Assembly (NCBI GenBank): GCA_030425825.1
Contig: JAUHZY010000001.1
Location: 1,460,834 to 1,524,833, forward strand
Direction: 5' to 3'
Origin: Alphaproteobacteria bacterium
Lineage (GTDB): Bacteria > Pseudomonadota > Alphaproteobacteria > JAUHZY01
Length of the DNA stretch: 64,000 nt
The notes below the pieces were generated by a model, which was not told the origin of the DNA, did no database searches, and was given only the letters and a program-made list of their open reading frames with translations. The first letter of the stretch is position 1; each line of letters begins with the position of its first letter. Made by a program: the position numbers and the translations under genes. Positions 28,101-37,617 of the stretch are shown in pieces.

Positions 28101-30248
28101 ATGCGTCAAATTGAACTGATAGAAAAAATAAAGTCTTATGACCCGGAAGTTGATGAAGGTCTTCTGGGCCGTGCCTATGTTTATGCGATGGAGGCACATG
28201 GCAGTCAAACACGTGAAAGCGGTGACCCTTATTTTTCACACCCCCTAGAAGTGGCAGAAATCCTTGCAGACCTTAAATTAGATGCTGCAACAATTATTAC
28301 AGCACTGTTGCACGATACAATAGAAGATACAGAAGCCACGCTGGAAGAGGTTGAAGGTTTATTTGGCAAAGAAATATCAGGGCTTGTTGATGGTGTTACA
28401 AAACTAACGCAGCTAGAGCTGCAATCAAGTCGTACTAAACAGGCAGAAAACCTAAGAAAACTTATTGTGGCGATGTCTGATGATATTCGGGTGCTGCTTG
28501 TTAAGCTGGCAGATCGTTTTCACAACATGCAAACCCTTCACTTTGTTAAAAGTCCTGAGAAAAGAAAGCGTATCGCAGAAGAAACGCTTGAAATCTATGC
28601 GCCTCTTGCTGAGCGTATCGGTCTTATAAAAATAAAAGACGAGCTTCAAGATTTGTCTTTTGCAGAGTTGCACCCTGATGCAAGAAAAGCCATTCTTGAA
28701 CGTTTAGAGCATTTGAGAAAAGAAGAAGTGAGTCTTGTTGAAGAAATTCGCAAATCATTGGCAGATAATCTAAAAGCTGCAAATGTTGATGCGCAAATAT
28801 CTGGGCGTGAGAAAAGCCCCTATTCCATCTGGAATAAGATGAAGAAGAAAAATGTTGGCTTTGAACAGCTTTCTGACATTATGGCCTTTCGCGTGATAAC
28901 AGATTCTATTGGGTCTTGTTATCAAGCTTTAGGTACGATCCACAGCCAGTATCTTGTGATTCCAGGTCGTTTCAAGGACTATATATCTACTTCAAAATCA
29001 AATGGTTATCAGTCGCTTCATACAACTGTTATTGGCCCTAAGCAGCAAAAAATTGAGGTTCAGATTAGAACACAAGAGATGCATGATTATGCCGAGCTTG
29101 GTGTTGCTGCGCATTGGCTTTATAAGCAGGATGGAGAAAAAAACACAGAAGGACGTCAGTATCAGTGGTTAAGAGAGCTGCTTGAGATTATTGAGAATGC
29201 AGATAGTCCGGAAGAGTTTCTCGAGCATACAAAAATGAACATGTATCAAGATCAGGTTTTTTGTTTTACGCCTGGCGGTGACTTGATCTCTTTGCCACGT
29301 GGCGCTACGCCAGTGGATTTTGCTTATGCGATCCACTCAAAGGTTGGTGATACATGTACAGGCGCTAAAATTAATGGGCGTATTGTGCCGCTAAGAACAG
29401 AGCTAGAAAACGGTGATCAGATCGATATTATTCGAGACAAAAATAAGTTTCCGTCCCCAGACTGGGAACAATTTGTTGTCACAGGAAAGGCAAAATCACG
29501 CATTAGACGCTTTGTTAGACAACAAAAAAGAAGCGAATATGAGGAGTTGGGTCGTCAAATGCTGCAGAGCTATTTCCGCAAGCATGGTAAATCAGTTTCT
29601 GAGAAAAAACTGGAACAGCTTCTTGATCGTTATAATTATGCGATTGTTGATGATATTTACGCCAATGTCGGTGAAGGCTCTGTCGCACCGAAAGATATTT
29701 TTAATCAGGTTTTTGTAGACTTTCATAAGAAAGAAGAGTCAGACGAAGCGTTGTTGATAGACAACTTGCCACCACAAAAAACTGAGACAACAAAGGTTGC
29801 AGGTATATCTATACAGGGTCTTATTCCTGGTATGGCAGTGCATCTCGCAAAATGTTGTCACCCTCTTCCAGGAGATAATATTACAGGTATTATTATGACG
29901 GGGCGTGGCGTGACAATTCATACAAGTGACTGCGTAACGCTTGAAACATTTAAAAAAGAGCCAGAAAGATGGATTGATGTTTCTTGGGGAGATGACGAAG
30001 GTCAAAGCTCTTTTGTTGGTCGCCTTCACCTGACGATCGACAATATTGTTGGCAGTATTGGAAGTTTTACAACGATCATAGGCCAAAATGAGGGCGATAT
30101 TCAAAATATGAAAATTATCAACCGCACCTCGAATTATTTCGAAGTTATCCTTGATTTAAGAGTGGCGAGCGTTGATAAGCTAGAGCAAGTTATTGCGGCT
30201 TTGAGGGCTTCTTCAAAAATCAAAGAGGTTAGGCGGGTACGTTCATGA
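28101..30248 (+). CDS. spoT: Bifunctional (p)ppGpp synthetase/hydrolase (Rel/SpoT)
   Basis: This is the stringent-response enzyme. The 715-residue protein has an intact HD hydrolase domain (YFSHPLEV, ALLHDTIEDT, about 45-80), a synthetase domain with GRFKDYISTSKSNGYQSLHT and EVQIRTQEMHDYAE (about 290-335), a TGS domain (VFCFTPGGDLISLPRGATPVDFAYAIHS, about 390-415; quoted in pieces), a conserved Cys region (KCCHPLPGD) and a C-terminal ACT domain. The start is ATG 28101, matching the usual MRQ.EL beginning; the frame could extend to TTG 28089 inside the upstream hairpin. It overlaps the ferredoxin gene by four bases. Confidence 0.95.
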   Translation: MRQIELIEKIKSYDPEVDEGLLGRAYVYAMEAHGSQTRESGDPYFSHPLEVAEILADLKLDAATIITALLHDTIEDTEATLEEVEGLFGKEISGLVDGVTKLTQLELQSSRTKQAENLRKLIVAMSDDIRVLLVKLADRFHNMQTLHFVKSPEKRKRIAEETLEIYAPLAERIGLIKIKDELQDLSFAELHPDARKAILERLEHLRKEEVSLVEEIRKSLADNLKAANVDAQISGREKSPYSIWNKMKKKNVGFEQLSDIMAFRVITDSIGSCYQALGTIHSQYLVIPGRFKDYISTSKSNGYQSLHTTVIGPKQQKIEVQIRTQEMHDYAELGVAAHWLYKQDGEKNTEGRQYQWLRELLEIIENADSPEEFLEHTKMNMYQDQVFCFTPGGDLISLPRGATPVDFAYAIHSKVGDTCTGAKINGRIVPLRTELENGDQIDIIRDKNKFPSPDWEQFVVTGKAKSRIRRFVRQQKRSEYEELGRQMLQSYFRKHGKSVSEKKLEQLLDRYNYAIVDDIYANVGEGSVAPKDIFNQVFVDFHKKEESDEALLIDNLPPQKTETTKVAGISIQGLIPGMAVHLAKCCHPLPGDNITGIIMTGRGVTIHTSDCVTLETFKKEPERWIDVSWGDDEGQSSFVGRLHLTIDNIVGSIGSFTTIIGQNEGDIQNMKIINRTSNYFEVILDLRVASVDKLEQVIAALRASSKIKEVRRVRS

Positions 30249-30571
30249 TGCAGGACCCTTATTATCAAGAACATATTTTCTTTTGTACGAATCAAAGGCC
30301 TCAGGGGCATAAAAGAGGCTGCTGTTATAGTAAAGACTCTGAGAGGCTGCGTGCTTATATGAAAGCTGCTGTTAAGGAAGCTGGCCTTGAAGGTGTGCGT
30401 GTGAACAAAGCAGGATGCATGGACCGGTGTGAGGCAGGACCAATTATGGTTATTTATCCTGAGGGGGTTTGGTATCGACCTGAAACAACAGAAGATATTG
30501 ATAAAATTATCGAATCTCACCTCAAAAACAAAAAGCCTGTTGCGCATCTAAAACTTTTGAATCAAGATTAA
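30245..30571 (+). CDS. Thioredoxin-like [2Fe-2S] ferredoxin domain protein
   Basis: The 108-residue protein has the cysteine pattern of thioredoxin-like ferredoxins: CTNQRPQGHKRGCC (about residues 14-27) and CMDRCEAGPIM (about 57-67), four cluster ligands plus one extra Cys. Such proteins are common in alphaproteobacteria, but their redox partners are mostly unknown. It overlaps spoT by ATGA and mnmE follows four bases after, so it is translationally linked to both. The placement suggests co-expression rather than a shared pathway. Confidence 0.85.
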   Translation: MMQDPYYQEHIFFCTNQRPQGHKRGCCYSKDSERLRAYMKAAVKEAGLEGVRVNKAGCMDRCEAGPIMVIYPEGVWYRPETTEDIDKIIESHLKNKKPVAHLKLLNQD

Positions 30572-30575
30572 AGCG

Positions 30576-31904
30576 ATGACAGATACAATTTTTGCATGTG
30601 CTTCTGGTATGGGTCGAAGTGGCGTTGCTGTGCTTAGGATTTCTGGCCCAAAAGTATCCAAGATTTTACAAGAAATAACAGATAAAAAGAAAGATTTCGA
30701 GCCAAGACGCGCGTATTTGTGCAAGGTTATAGACCCTGTTTCACGTGAAACAATCGACCATGCTCTTGTTCTATATTTCGAAGGGCCTGCCTCTTTTACG
30801 GGAGAAGATGTTGTTGAGCTGCACCTTCATGGTTCTCCTGCTGTGCTTTCGAAAGTTACAGAGGTTTTGTTGACCTTGTGCCGTATGGCTGAGCCTGGCG
30901 AGTTTACGCGCCGTGCTTTTGAAAATGAAAAAATGGATCTGACGGCAGCAGAGGGACTTGCAGATCTTTTAGCAGCTGAAACAGATCTACAAAGGCAACA
31001 GGCCTTGCGTCAAATGGAAGGAAAATTTGCTGAGATGCTTGAGGCGTGGCGGTCTTTATTGATGCGTGCGCTGGCACATTTAGAAGCCTATATTGACTTT
31101 CCAGATGAAGACTTGCCTGAGTCGCTTGATCAAGAAATTAATAAGTATGTCAAAAGTCTTGTCACTGATATTGAACAACAACTTGACCACGGTCAAAAGA
31201 GTCAGCTTTTGCGCGATGGCGTTTTTATTTCAATTGTTGGCCCTCCTAATGCGGGTAAATCAAGTCTTTTGAATATGCTGGGGAAACGTGATGCGGCAAT
31301 TGTTTCAGACCAAGCTGGGACAACACGTGACGTTGTTGAAATCAAAATGGATCTATTTGGGTATCCTGTTATTTTGGCTGATACGGCTGGTATTCGTCAA
31401 TCTGACGACAATATTGAGAAAGAGGGCATTAAAAGGGCTATTAATACGCTGCAAGCATCGGATTTGACGTTGCTGATGTTTGATGCTTCTTCTTCTCTTC
31501 CTTTAGACTTTCCAGAAATTGACCCTGCAAGAACATTATTAATCTTAAATAAGGCTGATATGCTCTCAAATAATGTGGCGACAGGTGGCAAGATTTATGA
31601 TATGGTCCCCATCCCTTTGTCTGTGAAAACAGGTGAAGGTGTAGAGAGTTTTTTAAGTATTCTACAGGAGAGAGTCGCAGAGATTTGCTCTTTAAGTGCT
31701 TCTCCGATGATGACACGACAGCGCCATAGGCAATGCCTAGAAGACTGTCTAAGGGCGTTAAAATCGTCTCTTAAAGTAGACCTTATAGAGTTGCGCGCAG
31801 AAGATTTAAGATACGCAATGGCTGCAATTGGTAAAATGACAGGCCGTGTCGATGTAGAAGACTTGCTGGACGTCGTTTTCAGCGATTTTTGTATTGGGAA
31901 ATAA
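30576..31904 (+). CDS. mnmE: tRNA uridine-5-carboxymethylaminomethyl modification GTPase MnmE
   Basis: MnmE works with MnmG to modify U34 of certain tRNAs. The 442-residue protein has the N-terminal folate-binding domain ([24 protein letters not shown]), a helical domain and a GTPase insert with [12 protein letters not shown] (about residue 221), DTAG (about 268) and NKAD (about 326), and ends with the functional Cys motif CIGK. A perfect parS sequence lies inside the gene and encodes V-S-R-E-T (about residues 54-58). The gene sits directly upstream of mnmG. Confidence 0.97.
   Translation: MTDTIFACASGMGRSGVAVLRISGPKVSKILQEITDKKKDFEPRRAYLCKVIDPVSRETIDHALVLYFEGPASFTGEDVVELHLHGSPAVLSKVTEVLLTLCRMAEPGEFTRRAFENEKMDLTAAEGLADLLAAETDLQRQQALRQMEGKFAEMLEAWRSLLMRALAHLEAYIDFPDEDLPESLDQEINKYVKSLVTDIEQQLDHGQKSQLLRDGVFISIVGPPNAGKSSLLNMLGKRDAAIVSDQAGTTRDVVEIKMDLFGYPVILADTAGIRQSDDNIEKEGIKRAINTLQASDLTLLMFDASSSLPLDFPEIDPARTLLILNKADMLSNNVATGGKIYDMVPIPLSVKTGEGVESFLSILQERVAEICSLSASPMMTRQRHRQCLEDCLRALKSSLKVDLIELRAEDLRYAMAAIGKMTGRVDVEDLLDVVFSDFCIGK
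30737..30752. promoter_or_regulatory. parS site inside mnmE
   Basis: The 16-bp palindrome TGTTTCACGTGAAACA is identical to the widely conserved chromosomal ParB-binding site and to the copy at 34071. It lies in the coding region of mnmE, 4.9 kb from parB. ParB would load here and spread to neighbouring DNA. Confidence 0.9.
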
Positions 31905-31909
31905 GACTT

Positions 31910-33778
31910 ATGTCACATATAGATGTCATTGTTATTGGTGGCGGGCATGCTGGCTGTGAGGCAGCCGCAGCTGCAGCACGAATGGGCGCCAAAACACTTC
32001 TTTTAACACATAAAATTGAAACACTTGGCGTGATGTCGTGTAACCCTGCGATTGGAGGGTTGGCAAAGGGCCACTTGGTCCGTGAGATTGACGCGTTGGA
32101 TGGCGTGATGGCGAAGGTGATTGATCAGTCAGGCATTCAATTCCGTATGTTGAATAAGTCTAAAGGCCCTGCTGTTTGGGGCCCGCGTGCCCAAGCTGAT
32201 CGTAAGCTTTATCGTGAAGCAATGCAGCGTCTTCTTTTGAATTATGAGAACCTTACAGTTGTTGCAGACCCGGTTGAGGATTTTATACGTGATGAGAAAA
32301 ATACTGTAAGTGGGGTGACTTGCGAATCTGGTAAGCAATACCATGCCTCTGCTGTTGTTTTGACAACAGGCACTTTTTTGCGTGGAATGATTCATTTAGG
32401 TGAAAAGAAAATACCTGCTGGACGTGAAGGCGAAAAACCAACAATTAAGATGGCTGAGACATTAGAATCTCTGGACTTCAAAATGGCTCGCTTGAAAACA
32501 GGAACCCCTGCCCGTTTGAATGGTAAAACAATTAATTGGGATGTTTTAGATGTTCAGGAAGGTGATAAGCCCCCTACTCCCTTTTCTTTTATGACGGATC
32601 AGGTAGAAGTCCCTCAAATTCCTTGTCATATTACATATACAAATATGGCGTCTCACAAAGTGATCCAGGATAACGCGCATAAGTCACCTGTCTATACGAA
32701 GGAAGTGGAAAGTCTTGGTCCACGCTATTGCCCTTCGATTGAAGATAAAGTGACACGTTTTTCAGATAAGGAACGTCATCAGATTTTTCTTGAACCTGAA
32801 GGACTTGATGACGATACGGTTTACCCTAATGGTATTTCGACATCAATGCCTGAAGATGTTCAATTAACATTTCTAAGAACAATTAAAGGCCTGGAAGAAG
32901 TTGAGATGCTGAAGCCTGGCTATGTCATAGAATATGACTTTATTGATCCACGAGAGCTTAAAAACACACTTGAAACCCATAAAATGGGAAACCTTTTTTT
33001 AGCAGGTCAAATTAATGGCACAACAGGATATGAAGAAGCTGCAGCGCAGGGGCTTCTGGCAGGAGTCAATGCCGCATTAAAAGCCTTTAAAAAAGAAGAG
33101 ACCTTTGTGCTGGACCGCGCAGATGGTTATATGGGTGTTTTGATCGATGACTTAATTACAAAAGGCACGAGAGAGCCCTATCGTATGTTTACATCGCGTG
33201 CTGAATACAGATTATTGTTGCGTGCTGATAACGCTGACCAAAGGTTGACAGAAAAAGGTATTGCAATCGGATGTGTTTCGGATGCACGGCGCAAAGCCTT
33301 TGAAGATAAGATGAGCCGTCTAAAAACAGGCCATGATTTGGCAGACACTCTTAAAATTACGCCTTCAGATCTTAAAAAAAGAGGCATCACAATCAACCAG
33401 GATGGTGTTTATCGCTCAGTTAAGGACTTGCTTGCCTATCAAGACATCACTTTTGAGCAGCTTTCCGAGATTTGGCCACAGCTTCTTGATATTCAAGATG
33501 ATGTGCGTGAACAGATCGAAATTGATGCAAAGTATGCAGCCTATATCGCACGTCAAAAGGCAGATATCGAAGCGTATCGTAAAGATGAAAATCTCAAGCT
33601 TCCTTCTTCATTGGACTATTCAAAGATTGGAGCATTATCGACAGAAATGGTGTCAAAGCTATCAGAGGTACGCCCTGAAACATTAGGTGCTGCTGGCCGT
33701 ATACCAGGCGTTACGCCTGCTGCAATTATGGCCCTTCTAAAATACGTCAAAAAAGGCAAAAGCCACAACGCTGCCTAG
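31910..33778 (+). CDS. mnmG: tRNA uridine-5-carboxymethylaminomethyl modification enzyme MnmG
   Basis: MnmG is the FAD/NADH partner of MnmE. The 622-residue protein begins with the dinucleotide-binding [20 protein letters not shown], contains [19 protein letters not shown] (about residue 44), [19 protein letters not shown]-type motif (here [17 protein letters not shown], about 365) and the C-terminal helical domain with [14 protein letters not shown]. The start is ATG 31910; a TTG at 31889 overlapping mnmE is less likely because family members begin at this point. A likely terminator follows. Confidence 0.96.
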   Translation: MSHIDVIVIGGGHAGCEAAAAAARMGAKTLLLTHKIETLGVMSCNPAIGGLAKGHLVREIDALDGVMAKVIDQSGIQFRMLNKSKGPAVWGPRAQADRKLYREAMQRLLLNYENLTVVADPVEDFIRDEKNTVSGVTCESGKQYHASAVVLTTGTFLRGMIHLGEKKIPAGREGEKPTIKMAETLESLDFKMARLKTGTPARLNGKTINWDVLDVQEGDKPPTPFSFMTDQVEVPQIPCHITYTNMASHKVIQDNAHKSPVYTKEVESLGPRYCPSIEDKVTRFSDKERHQIFLEPEGLDDDTVYPNGISTSMPEDVQLTFLRTIKGLEEVEMLKPGYVIEYDFIDPRELKNTLETHKMGNLFLAGQINGTTGYEEAAAQGLLAGVNAALKAFKKEETFVLDRADGYMGVLIDDLITKGTREPYRMFTSRAEYRLLLRADNADQRLTEKGIAIGCVSDARRKAFEDKMSRLKTGHDLADTLKITPSDLKKRGITINQDGVYRSVKDLLAYQDITFEQLSEIWPQLLDIQDDVREQIEIDAKYAAYIARQKADIEAYRKDENLKLPSSLDYSKIGALSTEMVSKLSEVRPETLGAAGRIPGVTPAAIMALLKYVKKGKSHNAA

Positions 33779-33817
33779 TTTCCTTCATTAAAACTTTTCT
33801 TCGCTTACAGAGAGCCT

Positions 33818-33846
33818 GAAACGGTATTGTCGCCGTTTCGCTTTTT
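33818..33846 (+). terminator. Probable terminator of the mnmE-mnmG run
   Basis: GAAACGG at 33818-33824 pairs with CCGTTTC at 33833-33839 around an 8-nt loop, followed by a short T run at 33842-33846. It lies 40 bases after the mnmG stop. Confidence 0.65.
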
Positions 33847-34070
33847 AGCGGCTTTTTAAAGAACCACTTCAAGTGACTAGGGAACCTAAAGAGTCACGTG
33901 AGATATCTTATGTTTTTCTTTATAAAACAGATTCTTAGAGAGAGTAGTTGTTTGGGCAAGAATATACATCTTGATTGTCACATTAACTTTGCGTTTTTTC
34001 TGCAATCTCTGCATAAGCTGCGTCTGGTAAGCTGCTGGGTTTGTGCACATTTTTATCATTTTATAGGTGA

Positions 34071-34086
34071 TGTTTCACGTGAAACA
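34071..34086. promoter_or_regulatory. parS site upstream of rsmG-parA-parB
   Basis: A perfect 16-bp TGTTTCACGTGAAACA palindrome lies in the mnmG-rsmG gap, 40 bases before the rsmG start and 730 bases before parA. Its position could also let ParB influence transcription of its own operon. Confidence 0.95.
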
Positions 34087-34125
34087 TACTATATTTTGTG
34101 TCTAACAGAATAAAAAGGAGCTATT

Positions 34126-34797
34126 GTGTCTGTATTTCAAAATATCAATCCACAAAACTTAGAAGATTTTTGGAAGACAAGGGAAGACTTGTCTCCTGCT
34201 GTTGTAAAATTGCTTGAAGCAGGAACGGGATTTTTTGATGAGAAAACAGATATTTATGCAGGCATGTTGCAAAAATGGCAGGAGAAGATAAACCTTGTCG
34301 CAAGCGGCACATTGAACGACATTCTGTCTCGCCACTTCTTGGACTCTCTTCAGCTGGCTTCTTATTTGCCAGATCCTGATCAAGTTATTTATGACTTTGG
34401 AAGCGGTGCAGGGTTTCCTGGAATGGTCTTGGCACAATTAGGGTATAGAAATGTTCACTTGATTGAATCTGACCAACGTAAATGTGTTTTCTTAAAAGAA
34501 GTTGCGCGTCAAACAAAGACAGAAGTAAATATTCGCACGGTTAGAATTGAGACATTAGAAGAAAATTCTTGCGATATTGTCGTTTCGCGTGCTTGCGCCA
34601 GCCTCGATCAATTGCTGACATGGTCACATAAGGCATTAAAAAAAGGTGGCAAATGCCTCTTTTTAAAAGGAGAAAAATTCGAAGAAGAATTGACGGCAGC
34701 ACAGAAAAAATGGCATATTTTGTTACAGACATACCCAAGCTGCACAAGAAGTGGTAGTGTTGTGGTAGAAATTGAAGAATTCTCACCCTTAAAATAA
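34126..34797 (+). CDS. rsmG: 16S rRNA (guanine527-N7)-methyltransferase
   Basis: RsmG methylates G527 of 16S rRNA with SAM. The 223-residue protein has WQEKINLVAS and the HFLDSLQLA region (about residue 65), the SAM loop YDFGSGAGFPGMVLA (about 88-102) and the catalytic-side SRACASLDQLL (about 155). It starts at GTG with AAGGAG six bases upstream. It is the first gene of rsmG-parA-parB, a standard linkage. Confidence 0.95.
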   Translation: MSVFQNINPQNLEDFWKTREDLSPAVVKLLEAGTGFFDEKTDIYAGMLQKWQEKINLVASGTLNDILSRHFLDSLQLASYLPDPDQVIYDFGSGAGFPGMVLAQLGYRNVHLIESDQRKCVFLKEVARQTKTEVNIRTVRIETLEENSCDIVVSRACASLDQLLTWSHKALKKGGKCLFLKGEKFEEELTAAQKKWHILLQTYPSCTRSGSVVVEIEEFSPLK

Positions 34798-34816
34798 GTT
34801 GATAGAAGGAGGGTTT

Positions 34817-35629
34817 ATGCGCCAAAAAAACTTACGAATCTTAGCCGTGGCAAACCAAAAAGGTGGTGTGGGCAAGACAACGACAACTGTTAACCTTGCA
34901 ACAGCATTAGCCGCAATTGGAAAAAAAGTCACATTGGTTGATCTTGATCCTCAAGGAAATGCCTCAACAGGTTTGGGTGTTGCAAAAGAAGATCGTGGCG
35001 TTGGTATTTACGGCGTTATGGCAGGCCAGGCTTCTGTCGAAGAAGCGTCACGCCAAACAATTATTCCTGGTCTTAAAATTATTCCTTCAACAATGGACTT
35101 ATCAGGTGCCGAGATTGAGTTGGTGAATGTTGAGAATCGTGAATTTCTCATGAAGGGCGTTTTTGAAGACCTAGAGAGTGATCAAGATTATATTTTGATT
35201 GACTGCCCCCCATCTCTTGGGCTTTTAACATTAAACTCTTTGGTGGCGGCAGATGGTGTAATTGTTCCTTTGCAGTGCGAGTTCTATGCATTAGAAGGGC
35301 TAAGCCATTTGATCAGAACAATTCGCTCGGTTCAAAGCCGTTTTAATCCTGATTTAGAAATTCAAGGGATTGTCTTAACAATGTTTGACAGACGCAACAA
35401 TCTGTCGGGTATCGTTGCAGATGATGTCAGAGAGCATATGGGAGACAAAGTTTATAATACCGTAATCCCAAGAAATGTGAAGATTCCAGAGGCATCTTCA
35501 TACGGTAAGCCTGTGATGGTTTATGACTATAAATCAACAGGGGCCATGTCTTATATCATGTTGGCCAAAGAAATGATTAAACGCGAAGGTATTATTGTTA
35601 CAAGCACACAAGTAGAAGGAAGAGCATAA
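34817..35629 (+). CDS. parA: Chromosome partitioning ATPase ParA (Soj)
   Basis: ParA moves ParB-parS complexes during chromosome segregation. The 270-residue protein has the deviant Walker A NQKGGVGKTTTTVNLA (about residue 14), the switch DLDPQGNASTGLG (about 43), DCPPSLGLLTLN (about 123) and lacks an N-terminal DNA-binding extension, as expected for chromosomal ParA. The start is ATG 34817, six bases after GAAGGAGGG; an upstream TTG at 34799 precedes that site. Its stop overlaps the parB start by one base. Confidence 0.97.
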   Translation: MRQKNLRILAVANQKGGVGKTTTTVNLATALAAIGKKVTLVDLDPQGNASTGLGVAKEDRGVGIYGVMAGQASVEEASRQTIIPGLKIIPSTMDLSGAEIELVNVENREFLMKGVFEDLESDQDYILIDCPPSLGLLTLNSLVAADGVIVPLQCEFYALEGLSHLIRTIRSVQSRFNPDLEIQGIVLTMFDRRNNLSGIVADDVREHMGDKVYNTVIPRNVKIPEASSYGKPVMVYDYKSTGAMSYIMLAKEMIKREGIIVTSTQVEGRA

Positions 35630-36627
35630 TGGAAAACACGACAAGAAATGAAGCAACAATTATTGATAGCTATCAGGGTGGTCAAACACAAAAAAGGCCT
35701 TTGGGACGCGGTCTTTCTGCATTGATGGGAGACGAGCAAGAAGACTATGCATCTTTGGACCGTGTACGTTATGTGAAAATGGTTCATACGGATAAGCTTG
35801 TGCAAGGCTCTGTTCAACCACGTTTTGAGTTTGACGAAGAGCTTTTGAAAAGCTTAGCAAAGTCAATTCAAGATAAGGGTGTACTTCAACCAATTGTTGT
35901 TCGTCGTTCAAAAGAGTCTCCTAATAAGTTAGAAATCATTGCAGGTGAACGTCGCTGGCGTGCGTCAAAAATGATTGGCATGGAAGAAGTGCCGGTTATT
36001 ATTAAGGACCTTGATGACAAGTCGGCGCTTGAAATTGCGTTGATTGAAAACATACAGCGTGAAGAATTAAAACCTTTAGAAGAAGCAGAAGGTTTCAAAA
36101 GGCTGATGAACGACTATCAGTATTCACAAGAAGAAGTTGCCGATGTCATTGGCAAAAGTCGCAGCCATATCTCAAACACAATTCGTCTTTTAAGCCTGCC
36201 AGACCAGGTCAAATCATATCTTCAAAAAGGTCAAATATCGGCAGGGCATGCAAGAACACTTTTGTCTTCCAAAAACCCTGAAAAGCTGGCGGAGAAAACA
36301 ATCAAAAAAGGATTGAGTGTGCGTCAGCTGGAAAAAGCAGTTCAGAAAGAATCTGAGCCACCAAAGCCAAAGGTTGAAAAAGCTGCCAATGACCAAGATG
36401 CAGATGTTGCAAAAATTATTACAGCTGGCGGTACAAAAAGTGCAGAAGTCAAAAGAATTGAAGATGAAATTGTTAATTATCTCGGCCTTAAGACATTCGT
36501 CACAGTTCCGACAGCCAAACAAGATAAGGGTCATGTTGTGATCGAATATAATGGTTTTGGGGAGCTAGATGACTTGGTTCAGCTTTTGACAGGGCGCGCG
36601 GCCAAACAAAGCCCGAGTAATTCTTGA
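35629..36627 (+). CDS. parB: Chromosome partitioning protein ParB (Spo0J)
   Basis: ParB is a CTP-dependent DNA clamp that loads at parS. The 332-residue protein starts with a polar tail and RPLGRGLSALMGDE, has the CTPase core (GVLQPIVVRRS, AGERRWRASK, ALIENIQREELKPLEEAEGFK, about 84-155), a helix-turn-helix (SQEEVADVIGKSRSHISNTIRLL, about 165-188; quoted in two parts: EEVADVIGKS, SHISNTIRLL) and a C-terminal dimer domain. Two perfect parS sites lie upstream. Its 3' end overlaps convergent holA by 49 bases. Confidence 0.97.
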   Translation: MENTTRNEATIIDSYQGGQTQKRPLGRGLSALMGDEQEDYASLDRVRYVKMVHTDKLVQGSVQPRFEFDEELLKSLAKSIQDKGVLQPIVVRRSKESPNKLEIIAGERRWRASKMIGMEEVPVIIKDLDDKSALEIALIENIQREELKPLEEAEGFKRLMNDYQYSQEEVADVIGKSRSHISNTIRLLSLPDQVKSYLQKGQISAGHARTLLSSKNPEKLAEKTIKKGLSVRQLEKAVQKESEPPKPKVEKAANDQDADVAKIITAGGTKSAEVKRIEDEIVNYLGLKTFVTVPTAKQDKGHVVIEYNGFGELDDLVQLLTGRAAKQSPSNS

Positions 36628-37616
36628 CGACAAATTGTCTGGCTCAGCGTTGTTCCGCTGAGCTTGGCCTTTTCTTCTAGTGCAATAACTTTATCAAGTG
36701 CTTTTTCAATTTTCAGGCGCGACCATCTTCTTGATTGTTGCCAGAAGCTATCTTGTACCTTAAAGAAGATAGGAGGGCGCATTTTACTCATAACTTCTCT
36801 TTTTCCCAACCCTCCCTGGCTTAGGTCTTGAATCTCAATCAATCTGCTAAGGTGACGAATAATACCGCGAATAAGTGCGATTTCAGAAAACCCTTGGCTC
36901 CAAAACATGTTTAAGTTCTTTTCAAGCCCAGCAATATTGCCGTCGAAAAGGCCTAAAATAATATCTTGTGTCGATGTATCTTGAGAGTTTTCCATACTCT
37001 CCATGACGTCTTCTAGTGTGAGATGGTCTTTGACTTCGGCAAATAGGAAGAGTTTATCCAACTCTGACCGCGCCATAAGCCTATCCTGGCTGAGGTGGTC
37101 AGTAAGATAACGAACAATATCGCCATTTAAAGGGATATTATGCTTTTTAGCCTCTTCACGGATGAGGCTGGCGATTTGACGGCTGTCATCCTCATAACAA
37201 GGAATACAACCAACTTCTTTTTCTTTTTCAAAAAGCGCACGTAAAGTAGATTTTGGCTTAAGGTCACCAGATTCTAAAATGAGATAATTAATGTCTGTGA
37301 TATCATTTTCTTCAATAAAGGCTGCCAAATCTTTTGTCAGCGCATCTTCGGCACCTCTAATCCAAATCACCTTATTGCCGCCCATAAAAGGTAGAGACAT
37401 GAGTTCGCTACCCAGTTTCCCAGGATCATTCTTTAATTCATCAGGGCTTAATTTGAGGACCTGGAAAGCATCCTGCAAGTCTTCTACAAAGAGCTTTGCC
37501 ATAGACTTTGCGCGCTCACTGACAAGGCCGTTATTGGGCCCATAAAACAAAAACATGCGATGAGAGGGTGTTGGAGATTTTAAATAAGGATCAATTTGGT
37601 TATAGGCGAGTTTCAT
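36579..37616 (-). CDS. holA: DNA polymerase III delta subunit
   Basis: HolA (delta) opens the sliding clamp within the clamp loader. The 345-residue protein has the N-terminal RMFLFYGPNNGLVSERA region, a degenerate nucleotide-binding start typical of delta, and a C-terminal helical domain with SELDKLFLFAE and LSQTICRQELLGLC. It is the last gene of the DUF3576-leuS-GNAT-lptE-holA run, two bases after lptE. Its final 49 bases run antisense into parB. Confidence 0.9.
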   Translation of the reverse strand: MKLAYNQIDPYLKSPTPSHRMFLFYGPNNGLVSERAKSMAKLFVEDLQDAFQVLKLSPDELKNDPGKLGSELMSLPFMGGNKVIWIRGAEDALTKDLAAFIEENDITDINYLILESGDLKPKSTLRALFEKEKEVGCIPCYEDDSRQIASLIREEAKKHNIPLNGDIVRYLTDHLSQDRLMARSELDKLFLFAEVKDHLTLEDVMESMENSQDTSTQDIILGLFDGNIAGLEKNLNMFWSQGFSEIALIRGIIRHLSRLIEIQDLSQGGLGKREVMSKMRPPIFFKVQDSFWQQSRRWSRLKIEKALDKVIALEEKAKLSGTTLSQTICRQELLGLCLAARPVKS

Positions 37617-37617
37617 T

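Larger units (their letters stand above)
33779..34125. other. 347-bp intergenic region between mnmG and rsmG
   Basis: This is the longest gene-free stretch. It holds the mnmG terminator (33818-33846), a perfect parS (34071-34086) and a good ribosome binding site for rsmG (AAGGAG at 34115-34120). An open frame at 33898-34113 crosses parS and has no ribosome binding site, so I do not count it as a gene. One DnaA-box-like TTGTGCACA is at 34041-34049, with one mismatch to the consensus and no companions. Confidence 0.7.

Noticed and set aside
33898-34113. Open frame of 71 codons between mnmG and rsmG
   Set aside because: It has no ribosome binding site, crosses the parS palindrome, and its composition (rich in Phe, Cys, His) is like random AT-rich DNA.
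33779-34125. Possible oriC beside mnmG, as in E. coli
   Set aside because: Only one imperfect DnaA-box-like sequence (34041-34049) is present, with no cluster or AT-rich unwinding repeats; parS is a better explanation for the gap.
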